The notes below the pieces were generated by a model. That model saw only the letters and a list, made by a program, of their open reading frames with translations. It was not told the DNA's origin and searched no databases. The position numbers were made by a program, and so were the translations under genes. From assembly GCA_948567375.1 (NCBI GenBank), contig OX419756.1:58294333-58358332 (forward strand): a stretch of 64,000 nucleotides of DNA. The letters run 5' to 3'. How positions within the stretch are numbered: position 1 is the stretch's first letter; every line of letters starts with the position of its first letter. Below are positions 25,658 through 38,500 of this stretch, piece after piece. This DNA comes from Lunularia cruciata. Its lineage: Eukaryota; Streptophyta; Marchantiopsida; Lunulariales; Lunulariaceae.

Positions 25658-25730
<73 letters not shown>
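25658..25730. repeat. (TA)n microsatellite, about 73 bp
   Basis: Uninterrupted TA dinucleotide run inside E2 copy A. The homologous position in copies B (near 55,580) and C (near 58,510) reads gttgtgcatatatacatcgc or similar. The run therefore expanded from a short catatatacat seed in this copy. Confidence 0.97.
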
Positions 25731-25736
<6 letters not shown>

Positions 25737-27034
25737 TGCTACACAATATACATAGCTATAAATATCATACACTATACAAGCATAACTCATATACAAAATC
25801 ACTCACATAAACTCCAAAAACCAACAATTGCCTCCCTAATTGGTGGTTAAGTTCATCTACCTCTAGTTAGCCATCTACTCAAAGTATGTGATATGCTTTA
25901 TTATGGGCAAAGATAAGTAGGCCAAGTGCTAACATGCTCCATTGTTAATTGCTTATGTGGAATCTATATCATATAAGGAATGAACTAGCTATAGTGGTGA
26001 GGACATTGAGGACATAGCTACTACTCTTAAGAAACCATTGTGAGGAGAGGGATCAAACATAAAATATGTTATCATCTCAAAAAAAATTCACACACCAACA
26101 TAGTAGCATCTCTACCAAAAGAACCACATAACAAACATCCGAAGCTTGCAAGTACAATTGCCAAGCTTGGGTCCATCATACCGTCAATATTGAGGAGGTA
26201 GCACTATTGTGCATAAGATCCTTCCAAAAAACACCATCATGCCTTCCAACATGAGGAATTTAGAAGGCAAGACCTCATGCACTCTCAAGATAGTATAGCC
26301 TATAATAACATCAAGAATTGTTGATGTAGTCTATTATAGATATACATAATCACTCAAAAGAATCAAAGAGATCAAAGGTCTATAACCCACTTTTAAAATA
26401 GTGGCATAACATAAGGTATCCATATGCTAAGCAATCATTCAGTTCTCAAAGGCTATTTCCATCACTCTTCAAAAGATCTCTACTTGGTGAGAACATGCAC
26501 TCATCTATATATTTGGATCATCCATGTCCAAAACCAGATTAGCATCATGATAAATGACTATATGTAAATTTGGATCTTTTCCATAAAGTAAGAAGTAAAG
26601 AGAGAAGGATTTTAAGGAGGCTTGCTAGCTAAATTGATAACCCATGACTAACCAAGATAATTGGAGATCTCAATCTCCCTAGTGATTTCTCTACAACCAT
26701 ACTTCTGCAATCCTCTCTTCACCATTTGAACAACTCTATCTAGTAACTATTTGTCTCAATATGATCTCAAGATGTAATACAATGATCAATGAAAGCCTTG
26801 TCACACAAGACTTGAAACTCTCCCAAGAACACTATACCTTGATCAATCAAGACCTCAATTTGTGTACCAAAATGACTAAGAACCCAATCCAAATTGAGTA
26901 AGATAACCCTTCATTGGACTGGTCAAGAAGTGCTATTATAAAAGATCAATGAGAGAATGGAGAGAATGGAAGATCATATTGGAACTCTCAAACAAGGAAA
27001 AACAATGAATATCTAGCTTGAGCATAGGCTTCGA

Positions 27035-27236
27035 TATTTATAGGCAACTTAGGCACAATGTTCCCAAGAAGCTTCCAACAAAGGTTCCTTCTAAGAATTT
27101 ACCTTTCTTGGAGTTCAAGCTAGGCTAGTCATTTTACTTGGTGTGCAAGCTAAACTAGCTATGAACTTAGCATACAAGTTACTCAATCCTTAGAATATTC
27201 TCACCAAGAAGCTTATTAGATATTTCTAGAATATTC
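27035..27236 (-). promoter_or_regulatory. LTR promoter of E2 copy A: TATA box plus heat-shock-element motifs
   Basis: On the minus strand a CTATAAATA box (27,035-27,043) lies downstream of several nGAAnnTTCn motifs. These are a perfect triple TTCnnGAAnnTTC at 27,224-27,236 and paired motifs at 27,193-27,200 and 27,068-27,075. The same order occurs in copy C. HSEs of three alternating units are the known binding sites of heat-shock factor trimers. That this LTR responds to heat is an inference. Confidence 0.5.
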
Positions 27237-27254
27237 TTAGTCTTTCCTATAGAT

Positions 27255-27256
<2 letters not shown>

Positions 27257-27286
<30 letters not shown>
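27257..27286. repeat. (AT)n microsatellite, about 30 bp
   Basis: AT dinucleotide run at the junction between E2 copy A and the older Ty3 fossil E1. Confidence 0.95.
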
Positions 27287-27288
<2 letters not shown>

Positions 27289-27420
27289 TAATTTTACCTC
27301 ATTGAGCTATATTTAGCTCTTGTTCACTCAATATTAGCTTTTGATGACTCCATATTATTACATATCATCCATTGCTTGTTTGTGATATCATCATCACCAT
27401 GGAATCTTCAAACATGCATA

Positions 27421-27500
27421 TAGTTGCTTGCAAATTTTGGAGATGAGAAAGATGCTTCCATAGTTGCTTGCAAATTTTGGAGATGAGAAAGATGCTTCCA
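27421..27500. repeat. Exact 40-bp tandem duplication
   Basis: 27,421-27,460 and 27,461-27,500 are identical (unit starts tagttgcttgcaaattttgg). It lies in the decayed 3' coding end of E1. The identity of the copies implies that it arose long after the element died. Confidence 0.95.
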
Positions 27501-30500
27501 TATGGCATTGTGAAGAGTATACTCTTTACAAAGGATCTTATATTCAATTTGTCATTGGTTGTCATGTTGGATATTGTGACGTACAAGTATATGGTCAACT
27601 TTGTTTCTTCATGATGACTAGTAGAGATCAAAGGTAAAGGAGGTTGTATACAAGTAGGAAAAGAAGATGGATTAGAAACAAAGGGTTTTAGCTTTGAGAC
27701 ATGGGAGACAAGATAGATCTTCATGTGATTAGAAAGTGCAAGTTTGTTGGCAACAAGAGAAATGATGTTAAGAATATCAAAGAGACCTACCCAATTGGGA
27801 GCAAATTACAAACTTGAGTGTCAAGAGAGAAAAGAAGTAACTAGAGGAAAGCAAAACCGTATCACCAATCTGAAAATTGAGATCATGACAATGACTAACA
27901 TTATATTGATTTTATCACTTTTGAGAAACAAGAAGATGAGACTTGACTTGGTGTATGTAAGTAGATAGCTTAGACAAAAGGTGGGAGTATGAGGGATATG
28001 AGATGGTGGCGGAGTAAGAAGAGAATCTAGAAAAAGTGGATCTTGCTTATAATTAAGGAAGAAGTGAAAGAAGCCTATACTTGCTTACTTGGAATTATTG
28101 TAGGTAAACTTGGCAACTACAAGACATGTATCCTAATCAATATGATGAACATTGAAAAAATCACATAACATACCCTCCAAAGTGAAATTTCATATTATGC
28201 TTGCCTATCAATTTGAAAATGATAGGTTTTATACAAGGTAAGCTTGGTACCAAGGAATTTGAAAAGTGTCTGCCAAAATTTACTAGTAAACCAAGGATTA
28301 TGAGAAAAAAGAGTATCCTTAGCATCCCATGGTGTTCAAAGACCATATTGAAGTAGATTTAGGTCAACATTAGAGCCAAGTGAATTCAAATTCCTTGGTA
28401 CCAAGTGAATTTGAATTTGGGGAGTGGTTGGAGTAATCCACTCAATTTTGGTTATTGGTTTTGTTGTTTTGGAAGTTCTCACAAGATCAAAAGGACTCTT
28501 GAACCTCTCATTCCATGTTTGGCCACCACCATTGATGTTATAGGGTACTCAAGGTCTTTTCCACACCCATGTGACCTATGATTGGTAAGTCATATGTCTC
28601 TTAAAGTTGCACAAGTTATATATCTCTCATAACTAGAATATAGATTTGATTCTCACAAAGTAGAAGCACATCTTTGATTGAAAAGGTATTGTACTCTTTG
28701 TAATGTGCTACAAGACTACTTTGCACAAGATGAAAGAAGATATCCTATTGTGAAGTAGTCTTGAACTCTATATGTACTCCTGAGTTTATCAACAACATGA
28801 TGATTGTTGTTATCATGGGAGATTGTAATGTTCTAAGGATAAGAAAACCCCCCAAAAAAATACAAGAGAAGAAACACAAGGATTCAGCTCTCAATACTTT
28901 GATGCCCCAAAGGAGCACCTTGTCTTTATTATATAGCAAAGAAGATCTCCTCAAAGGGAGTTCCTCAAAGGGACCTCCACAGCTAGATCAAATACATGGA
29001 TTGGTGAGATGTCAGCAAGCTCCACACTTATATTAGTTTTATGGATGGGTGATGTGTCAATTCTTGTCCTATCTAGTTGGTCAAACAAGTTTTTCTTCTT
29101 ATAGGAAGCTCAAAACAACATGGATGAAGTATTGTTGTAAAGCTCTTGATGAGACAAACATGGGGGGAGAAGATGGAAATTCCTTTTCCCTTTGGGACTA
29201 AACTATACAAATTTTGAGGCCTAATTCATCCGTTTAGGCCTTTGAAATTGGCTTTGAAGTTTTCAAGGTGTTTTCAACCTCTACTCTATTAGTCAAAGTA
29301 CTCTTTTTGTGACACCTCTATTTGATTTACTTAGACCATCATATATAACATCTTTCCAAATATTACCAAACCAATTTCCACCTCTAGATAATATGTCTAG
29401 CTAATGGTATTATAGAGATTCAAGAAGAATCTCAAATCAAGTCATCTTGATAGTGCATTGAGAATGACATAGAAGTTTTTGGGTTTGTACTCAAACTTGA
29501 TATTAAAAAAATATAGTTGCTCCTCCCATTGATGATATTCACTCTTCATGTGCTCTAAATGTGAAGTCCTTGACAGCGGTTTGTGATGAATTTGCATTAT
29601 CACTTTTTTTCCCAAGAGATAATGTTTATATACTTTTCCTATATATACCATTGTAAGTTATTCTTGAACTGAAGCAGAATAATTATTTTCTATTATGTTT
29701 ATTCATCAAAACAAAAAGGCAATGGGATGTAATCCATCTAGAATTCTTGTTGCAACATAGTTCCAATAGCAAAGTTAGAAGTATCAAAATCAACCACACA
29801 AGGTAGTTAAGGATCATATGGTTGGAAGATGAGTTGTGAAGATACCATATACTTAAGTTTATTGAATCCTTCTTCTTGCTTGGTGGTCCACTCAAAGCTT
29901 GTTATCTTCCCCAAGAGATCAATCAATGGTGTGACCACTTGAGCATAATAATGGATGAACTATTGGTAAAAGCTTACAAATCCATTGAATCCCAAACTTA
30001 GTTGGCATCCTCATTAGTAGTTCACATGGTAATGGTCTTGATTTTCTTCTCTTTTATTTTGATCCCCTATGTTGAAACCTTATGACCCAAGGAGGTAATT
30101 TTCTTCTACTAAAAGGTACATTTTGACTTCTTGTAATAGAACTTTCATGATTGTGGTCATCTCAAGACTGCTTCGCTATGGTTCTTATATTTTTCCTCTA
30201 TCTTATTGTAAATCAAAATTTCATCCAATAATACTACCATGTATCAATCTAATAGCTAATTTAATACCCAATGCATTTGATCCACAAAGTTTACACAATA
30301 TTAATGAGCCAAAAAGGTAAAAAAATTTATTCAAAAATACCAATACATTATACACAAGGTAGTCTTTTGCAGATCTTATCCACCAAGTGGAATTTGTCAG
30401 TACTTTCTTCAAAGATACACTCTGAGAAGTATCAAGCTCCACTTAACTTATCCAACAAGTTGTCAATTCAAGGTAATGGATATGCATTCTTCATGGTTTA

Positions 30501-30980
30501 TTTATTAAAACCACAATAGTCAATACAAAATCAAAGTCCTACATCTTTCTTTGATACAAATAGTATTGGTGCTCCCAAAGAGAATGTACTATGTTGTATG
30601 AAATCATTCACCAACAACTTGGTCAATGTTATTTGAAGTTCTTCTAACCTCTTTGTTGAGAGCTAATAATTGGTCTACTCACAAGAGTACTAACTAGTAA
30701 TACCTTGATCTTGAAGGGTATACCTTGATTAGAAGGTAACATCTTTGGACGATTATCCAAAAACACATTTGCTAACTCTTGAACTATTTGATCAACCATT
30801 GATTTTTGAAGCTTCTTATCCTCATTATGTTCTCTTTGTGTAATCAACTTGAGCCATACAACAAAAATAGAAATATCTTCCTCCAAAGCTTATTCTATTG
30901 CCACAATACTAAAGATTTTCCATCTTAGGATTGACTGTTCTTAGGTTTCCTTCTCCAAAGTACTAAAAAACCTAACCAAT

Positions 30981-31095
30981 AATCTTACATTGGTATTTTA
31001 CTTGAATTTTTTAATCTTACATGGGTATTGTACTTGAATTTGTTAATAATCTTACATTGGTATTGTACTTGAATTTGTTAATCTTACATGGGTAA
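30981..31095. repeat. Short tandem array, 32-35-bp unit, about 3.5 copies
   Basis: Units starting aatcttacat(t/g)ggtattg at 30,981, 31,013, 31,048 and 31,080 (last partial), each followed by tacttgaatttgtt or similar. It is inside E1. Confidence 0.85.
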
Positions 31096-33900
31096 CGGAT
31101 CCAATCAAATTAAACCTTATGATGTTCAAACTAAAGAAGAAGTAGAATGATTTCATAGTTTAAGGAAGCAACTTCAAATCTCATACACTTTGAATACTCT
31201 TTCATGATCTTGAATACAATAAGATAAGAAGTATAGAATTTAGAAACTTTTTTTTATCCGTCATCATCATCACATTTGCTACCAAACACCAATTTGATCA
31301 AAATATATAAATTTCTTACTAATTATATAGACATGTAATTCTCAAAAATCACAATAAACCAAAATCTTACAATTATGATAAGGTATTGTACCTTCAAATT
31401 GTATAAAATTTGCATAGCTCAAGCCATTAATACATTAGAATGAATTTTGTTCATAGTAAGTGATTCCATATCTTCTGTTGGGATTCTTTGTTTCCTTAAT
31501 CCTCATGCTCCAAGAACTCCATTTGGGCAATGAGTTGAGGTCACACATTCTTAGTTGGACATCCAACAATATGATGTCCAATTTGGCAATAATAAAAGAA
31601 ACCATTTTTAGGGCCAATTCCAAAGATTCGAGTTAAGGCAATTTTTAACTATTTTATCATAATCTTTCTTTGTCTATATTGCCAAGTGTTCTCTATTGGA
31701 TGACATAAATCTCCAATGGTGTTGGCTCTTTCATTTGCATATCATGTGTTTATAGGTTTTATGAAGGTGTAGATCAAGACCAAGTTGTGATAACCAAGGA
31801 ATTAAAGCACACAATCAATTGCATGGTTTCTTCTAAATATTTGGGTGCATGTTGTTGTACTTTGCCTTTCACTCTCTGGAAGCACATTGGGTGCCTAGTT
31901 GTGGAGTCACAAATTTGAGGCCATATGTAGACCAAACACTAATAGTTTAAGTTTGATAGTTTGCCCAATCATTGGAACTGTCTAATCCTCTTTCTAGTTT
32001 TCCTTCTATTGGGTAGGGAAGTAACGGGCAACCTAACTTGTCATCACACCACAACTCTTGGTCTACTTATCATCACTTCTAGCATTACCAAGGAGAAATA
32101 AATAGCACACCTAGAAGGAAAGAACCTAAGCACAATGCCTTCACACCAATCGTAGAAAACTAGGCATACAAACAAGCATGCACACACAAAGAGTATCCAA
32201 ACACAAATTTTTTATCAACAACTCTCTATGCTTTTTGGTGGAAATGAGCTTCAAAGTTTCCTTAAGCTAATACCAAGCTATACTCCAAGTTGCATCTAAT
32301 CTATATTCTAAATTGCATCCAATTTGTATTCTTTGTGTGGAACTTCTATGCCTTTTGATGGGGAAATCTCTATGAGGCTCAGATGTCAATAAATTTCTAT
32401 ATAATTTGGATTTGGATGTTTTGGGATCCAATGGAAAGCTTGTGAGATACGCTTTTTAATGATATAAAGCAAGTTTTAATTTGACTACTACAACTCCTTT
32501 GAGAAGATCTAAAACTTGACCAAAATTTTGTAACTTCAACAATTTTGAAATCCCCAATTGAGGGTTGTTCTTGATTCTTGGCAACTCTTCTCTAGAGTTT
32601 TGGCCCAAAAGTACAAATTATCCTCACAAACACAAAAGAAACCTAAAATTCAGTCATGGTCACAACTGGTAGAATCGGCACTCAACTTTTTGCTAAAGGT
32701 TTAAATACTACACTTAGCTTATGAGAGTATTTTCAATAAAGTTTGTTGCCTCAATTCTCACTATTTATAAACCTTGAGCAAGATAAATTTTTAGTAGTTG
32801 TTGGTTATAATTTTGTCTAAATTTTAGTAAAGTTTGAAGGTTTAATTCAACTCCAATCCCTAGATACGTATTATTTCCCAAGCTAGGCTAACTTGTGGGC
32901 TATATAGATCCATGTATACGTGATCCAAGACCTTGAATTCACTATTTGAGGAATTCACATGAAACATAACCACCAACATTATTTCAACATTTCATGAGCT
33001 CATTTGACCTAAAAATTGGGAAATGACCAAAATACCCAACTTGATCCCAATCTTCTTCCCATTGATCAGATATGATTTGAGATTGACTCAAACATGCAAT
33101 TTCTGTACTCCATATTACCAACACTTTATCTACTCTCTAACTAAACCAACATATCATGAAAAGATATGATAAAACTTCAAGGATTCTCCAATTTGTACAC
33201 TTGTGGATGAATTCAACCCTCCTTGCTTGAATAGAGCATAAACTCTTCTGAATTTGATCAAATCTTTTGGTTTTTGTCTTCAAATCATAGCATGTTAGCT
33301 CCTCTTTCTAACCATGGTCTTCCACACACCCCAATTGACCTTCCCTAACTCTCCATCAATCCTTGAAGACCTCCAAACTTTCCTTGTTGGTACACAATCC
33401 TTTGTAATTTTGTCACTTAGCCTCTTCTTTTTGACAAATGGACCACACAACTCCTCCTTGAAGCCCTTGAACAAGATTTAGCCACTCTTCTTCTACAATA
33501 ATATGTAAATTTTCAAGTGCTAGAACTGCTCATAAGTAAGCACATGAAGAACAATTGGACTTAGGCTTTCCATAATAGACTCCATGAATAGAGCCCCAAA
33601 TTGCACTACCATCCAATTCCTAAGTTGATCATGGTATAGAATTTGAAGTTTGATGAAAAAAGGATTTGGGAGTGGTAGATTGGGTGCACAAGACATCTCT
33701 TACCCAAGTGCTTCTTCCTACACTCTAGCACTCATGCTATGTTACAACTCTCATTCTCCATGTTCTCCCTCTTACTTGAAACTACTAAAACTAAAAACAC
33801 ACACTCCTCTATCAACTCTCCACCACCTACATATATAAGATGCCTCAAAGAGTACAAGATCATAAGACTATCTCTCGTTATGTTGTTTGTGATACTTTTC

Positions 33901-35574
33901 AAATAAATTTTTATTAATCAAAGGTCTTCTGGATGTACGGAGAAATCATGATAATAACAGCCTTTCCAGAAAGATGATTTGACAAATTTCATTTGTCAAA
34001 TTATGGATTTGATCAAGCCAAATATTTGGGATCATGAATTTTTCATTTCTTTTTATCTTAGTGGACAATCTAGTTAATAAAACCTTCCATAAATATACCA
34101 TTCGTTCAATTTTACGATGATGAGTAACTTCGTCAACTCTATGATCGTGGAACTATTCCAAAAAGAGAAAAGAAAAAGTTAAAAGTAGTAAAGAAAAATA
34201 CCACAGGTCAGTCGGGTTGAAAGAGCACACCGCATTGACGTGTTATGAATCGAACATGTAAACTGAAACTCTTTTCTAAGACATAATATAAATTTTGTAC
34301 GTTGGAAGAGATGCTAACTGTTGCAAACTAGAAACTGAACTTACAGATATACAGAGACAAATCAACAAAGTCAGAAAGGACAATAATTCTTTCACAATCG
34401 AGATTGGACTTTGACACATGCAGAAGAAATCAGCGAAGCGAGAAAGGACAATGAGTACTAGTCCTATAAAAGTACTATCACACATTATTTCCTTGAATTC
34501 TTTCATGTCCAAATTTGGCGGGAGTAGCTTCGCTTGAGAAGGAGGACAGCAGCACGAAGCGCAGAGCACAGAAGAAGAAGCAAAGCATGCGCTTGTGCTT
34601 GTTGAGGTTCGAACTCCGAAGTGGGACAAGGATAAACATGGACGGAAGCTCTCCAACCTCCATCCGTCAGTACCTACTGCGTCTTGCGCAGTAAGTACTG
34701 TACTTTAGGTCGGTCGGTCCGGAGGGTGCGGTCTGGCTGCATTCCACAATTTTTGAGCTGAGCTCGTTCGCGCAAACTGCAATCAGTCGGGTTTCTGTCA
34801 CTGTCAATTTTCGAGCCACTGATTTTGTCCGGAAGTCCGCCAGTGGGAACGCTTTGGTAGAAACTTCGTTGCTTCGTGTGTAGTAGTTGCGCTTAGGGTT
34901 TGTTTGCGTGGAAAACACCACAGGTGAGGGATTCGAACGAGGTTATTTTACATCCCGAAGGAAGGGAGGGAGGAAAGTGACGTGAAGTGGGGTGGTGCGC
35001 TGCCTGCGAAACCTGTGGTGGGAATGCGGGTGTCGTTCCCTGGTAGGCAACGAGATACTTCTTTCGGTATGATCTTTAAGCGAATTAATTGGCCCGGTAG
35101 AGGAATGATCTTCGATGAAATATGGTTTTGTTTTTGAGGTGTTCGAATTTGGGAGGATTATTTATGCCGTTGAAGAGGTCGGGAAGGGTTTTATTGAACG
35201 GCTGAAACCAGTACGGGGGAGAAGTTGCGCGGGTTGGTTAGCCCGAGGTTTTCTTGAGCGTGTTGTGTGGTATTGAGGCCCCTCAGAGTAGGCGCGTTTT
35301 CACCGGAAGGAAATTTTGCGACGATCGCCTGTATCGCTCCTCTTACTGGTATTATGTTGCTTGTGCCATCAGGTGATTAGTTGACCACCATGCTACCCCC
35401 CACACCCCCGCATGAACCCTTGGATTTGCCTACGTCTTGAAAGAATACAGGTAGCCAGCCAGCCAGCTGAGGCTGTTTTGCATTTCAAGGCGCTCTTGAA
35501 AGTTTGTTGCCCTGATAGCGGAGGTGCGAGCTGCACATTCAGTGTCAAATTTTAGGGGGGGATCGCGAGTGTTG
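33901..35574 (+). promoter_or_regulatory. Boundary to second gene island; upstream/leader of the SAM gene
   Basis: AT-rich sequence ends at about 34,250 and balanced composition begins. No coding sequence recognised. The minus-strand frames here (34,276-34,921) match nothing known to me. A long 5' leader for the SAM gene is likely, since the start codon at 35,575 is preceded by roughly 900 bases of gene-island-type sequence. I cannot place the transcription start. Confidence 0.35.
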
Positions 35575-38500
35575 ATGTCGCAGCCCCGAGTAACTGTAAC
35601 TTTCGGGCGTGGGAAATCCGGCCAGGTATATGTCTTCTTGACGAAGATCGCAGTGCAGGAAAACTTCGCCTGTTTGTCGGAGAGTGACACTTGTGTAGTT
35701 ACTTTATAAATCATGGGAGGCAGCCTCAAGCACAGCATTATATTAGTATCAGCTAGTATAGTCGAGACGTCGCGTGTTGAACGAGTTTCGTGTGTAAACT
35801 TGTGTTGGACCAGCCTTTAATATGTTTGCATAGTATGCTGCTTGATGCCGTGGCGTATTGTTAGCTGCATTCGTATTTCCGGGGAGTACGCTCTGTGCAT
35901 AAGCCAGAGGTACACGCGACCTGTTTAACGAAGACAACTATAGTTGCATTCAAACCTAGGGGGTGGAATGGGAACAAGCACACAATACCTATGCGCTAAT
36001 GTCTATCCATTCTTGATTTGCGCGTTGGGGTCGAAGTCGAGAATTCTGGAGTTTCACGTTTTACCACCTTCTGACTTTGTTCTATGTTGCATTAAATGAA
36101 GGTGCAAAGGCGGGCAACAGTTTACCGCGACATGTATTCCGACCAGCTGAACGGAGGAGCCTCAAATAACAGGAAAAGGCCGGTTAGGGATCGCCTCGGG
36201 AATTCATCTGATCAACAACCTTCTGTTAGCCGTCCTCCAGCCAATTCCAAGCGGTAAGAGAGAGTACTGAGAAAATGCCTCATGGAGCATGTTTTCACCA
36301 GTTCGAGAAACGTGCACGGCAGATTAGGAGAACCATGAATATGAACCTCTTTCGCGCGAATGGCGGTGACGGCGTGTGGTAATAGATATCGTTGCCTTGT
36401 TGTGAAGAATTGTAGATTGGCAGATCAAGGCAAGCCTTTTACTTAGCAATGTACACAATTTTACAAGCTTGTCACCGTCGTGTGGATGAATCAAAATATG
36501 AAATTTAAACCATGGCTTTGAAAGCTTATCTGTACTAACAACTTACAAACTTTCACTGCAAAGTACCTCACTGTATGCCTGAGGTCATTCTAAATCCGCA
36601 ACTCTTTGCAAAGTGCGAAGGCTGAATTCGAATTCACTAGTTTAGGGTTGCCGAGTTGTTCTTTTATTCAAAAAATTTCAAGTCTCATAGATGTCAAACA
36701 TTAAAGCAATAGAAAGCCATTTTGGCCATTAGGATCTGCAAATTTACTTGTCGTCCATCGTACGAGAAAGCTTTGAAGAGTGCTGTTGAGTCTCATAAAG
36801 TTGTGTTACACTTTTTTTCAGGCAACGACTGGAAGAAGGAAAATGGAAACACGATCTTTACGAGGAGAAGGAAGTAGTGGGAGGGATAAGGCAACCTAGT
36901 AAGTTTTCTGACTCGCTGTCTAGTATCGTGATTGTCCTTCTACAAAGGAGTTGCTATTATGGATACTGGTTTCTCATCAAGCCTGATGTTGAATACTCTC
37001 TAGTGCTTGAGCGTCCTCCAGCTTTTGACCTCAAAAGTAGATATACCAGGGCTGCAGTACTGTCCTGACGATAGAGCTGTAGGTTCTATGAACTCGATGG
37101 CCTCCTGTGTCGGTAGTCTGGTTTGTGTTGAGGGTATCCTGAGTGAATGGATTTGCCTGATGTTTGAATACATCGCAACTGGTTGTAACTGTAGATGGAC
37201 AAGATCTACGACAGAGGCTTGGTCGACGAGGAAATGGCAGAACTCAGCAACAACAGCAACAAGTGCAACAAGTTGAAGTTGTTTCTAGTAGCGGAGTGAC
37301 GGACCTTAGGGATAAACTTTCAGGCCCTGTAGTTCCGGCACAACTAACCCGGGAAACGGCTAGTCAACGAAGACTTGCCTCAGTTGTAAGAGGGTCGTCA
37401 GGAATTGCTTCGTTAGCCAACTTGAGGCCAGGAGCATCTCGCAACAATACCCTCTCACAAAAGGCTCCTATCCTGCACAAGGCTTCAGTTGTGCCGAAAG
37501 CTCAACCTGTGGAGGTACCGACAAATCTGAGCATTCCACTTTGATATTTTGTCAGCACATAGTCAAGCCGCTGTAATACTTGCATATTTTCAGATTGAGA
37601 ATAATGGGTTGGACAATCCCATCATAAATGAATCGAGTTCTCATAATAGGTTTTGCGTTACACAATATATTTATATGCCTATACGACGGATTTACTAATT
37701 TATGTCGGGTCTTGTCCAGTCTTACGTGGATTTAGAACCGTGTTTTAACGAACGGGTTCCATATTCATACACTCATCATGTTTATGACCCAGGTTTAGTG
37801 GAAGGCACCCATTGGTTGCTTATTTAAAATTTGGCCCGTAACTTGATAGCCGATTCTGTCTAATCAACCTACCTAGGGCAGTTTCACCGTGGGTTAAGTG
37901 TTGCACTTAACTAGATGTCTAGCATGTTTCACCAGATGTCTAGCATGTTTCATCCATCTAGTTAAGTGCTATCCACTTTCAGAGGATGCAGCACCAAACA
38001 CAAGAGCCAATACAAAAAGATATGAAGAGAATTACATAGGTGGGGTCTTCGAACATTCTGGCGGTGCTTTGGGTCTACTTTCGTATTGTGTGTCTGTATC
38101 AGTTCTTGTAGTGTTCGCCACATGCTGGGTTGCGGACGCTAGATGGTGGTTGCAAGAATGGTGGTGGTAAAGACCTCGTGCTGATTGTCTGCTTGGTGTT
38201 CATATGGTCTCTGGAAATGCGCAGACACAATCAACACTAACGTGGATTGACGTTTGTGTTAATGGAAGTTACTGTTGGTCTTACATGCTTTTTTCAATCC
38301 AGATTTGGTTTGTTATAGTTTCTGCTCAAGTCCTCTCTGTGGCCACCCAAGTCCTGGTAGGAGTGTCTCCTCGTCCACACGTAGGTGCATCAATCTTGTT
38401 TGACTTATCAGTAAACCGTAATATGCGCAGGTTGATGAGAACACCATTGCCGGTCTGTTGCAATCATTGGGATTAAGCAAGTATTTGATCACATTTCAAG

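Larger units (their letters stand above)
25130..27290 (-). mobile_element. Ty3-like LTR element family E2, copy A (internally deleted fossil)
   Basis: This stretch aligns by landmarks to 55,030-57,940 (copy B) and 57,945-60,000 (copy C). Shared segments include the actatagaagcacaaytcay motif, gtccaccatarccaagarctc, 'tcatcctctcaaa', 'agaaaccaccatgag' and the cttgtcacacaagac segment. It keeps the 3' non-coding part and a short stretch matching the integrase region. That is followed directly by the terminal-repeat promoter segment (about 26,950-27,290) seen again at 63,650-64,000. The middle of the element is therefore missing. Orientation is minus. It is a non-functional fossil with many breaks and is old, though its landmark order is intact. 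Confidence 0.65.
27360..33900 (-). mobile_element. Ty3 chromovirus-like LTR retrotransposon fossil E1
   Basis: Minus-strand parts are in canonical Ty3 order from high to low coordinate. A TATA-like box (tatatata region, about 33,828-33,840) may mark the 5' terminal repeat. A nucleocapsid zinc-knuckle-like segment lies near 31,560-31,620. An RT stretch around 30,420-30,490 resembles NAYPLPxIDNLLDKLSGA. RNase H segments lie at 29,440-29,900 (YLLGKKVIMQIHHKPL, and NALSR at the end). An integrase C-terminal segment lies at 27,610-27,860 (LPIGLGLFDIL ... HVSKLKPF), followed by a chromodomain-like stretch to about 27,400. The element is heavily broken (dozens of interruptions) and old. Its terminal repeats could not be matched with confidence, so the outer limits are approximate. 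Confidence 0.7.

Noticed and set aside
25614-25850. Open frames of alternating Ile-Tyr on both strands
   Set aside because: They are translations of the TA microsatellite.
36096-36101. ATG at 36,096 as the start of the SAM-domain gene
   Set aside because: The upstream exon at 35,575-35,625 encodes the family's conserved N-terminus and splices in phase to 36,102, leaving this ATG inside the intron end.
36624-36641. gaattcgaattcactagt near 36.6 kb resembles adjoining EcoRI and SpeI sites of a cloning vector
   Set aside because: It lies inside intron sequence with normal plant-like flanks on both sides and no further vector sequence; six-base sites adjoin by chance.
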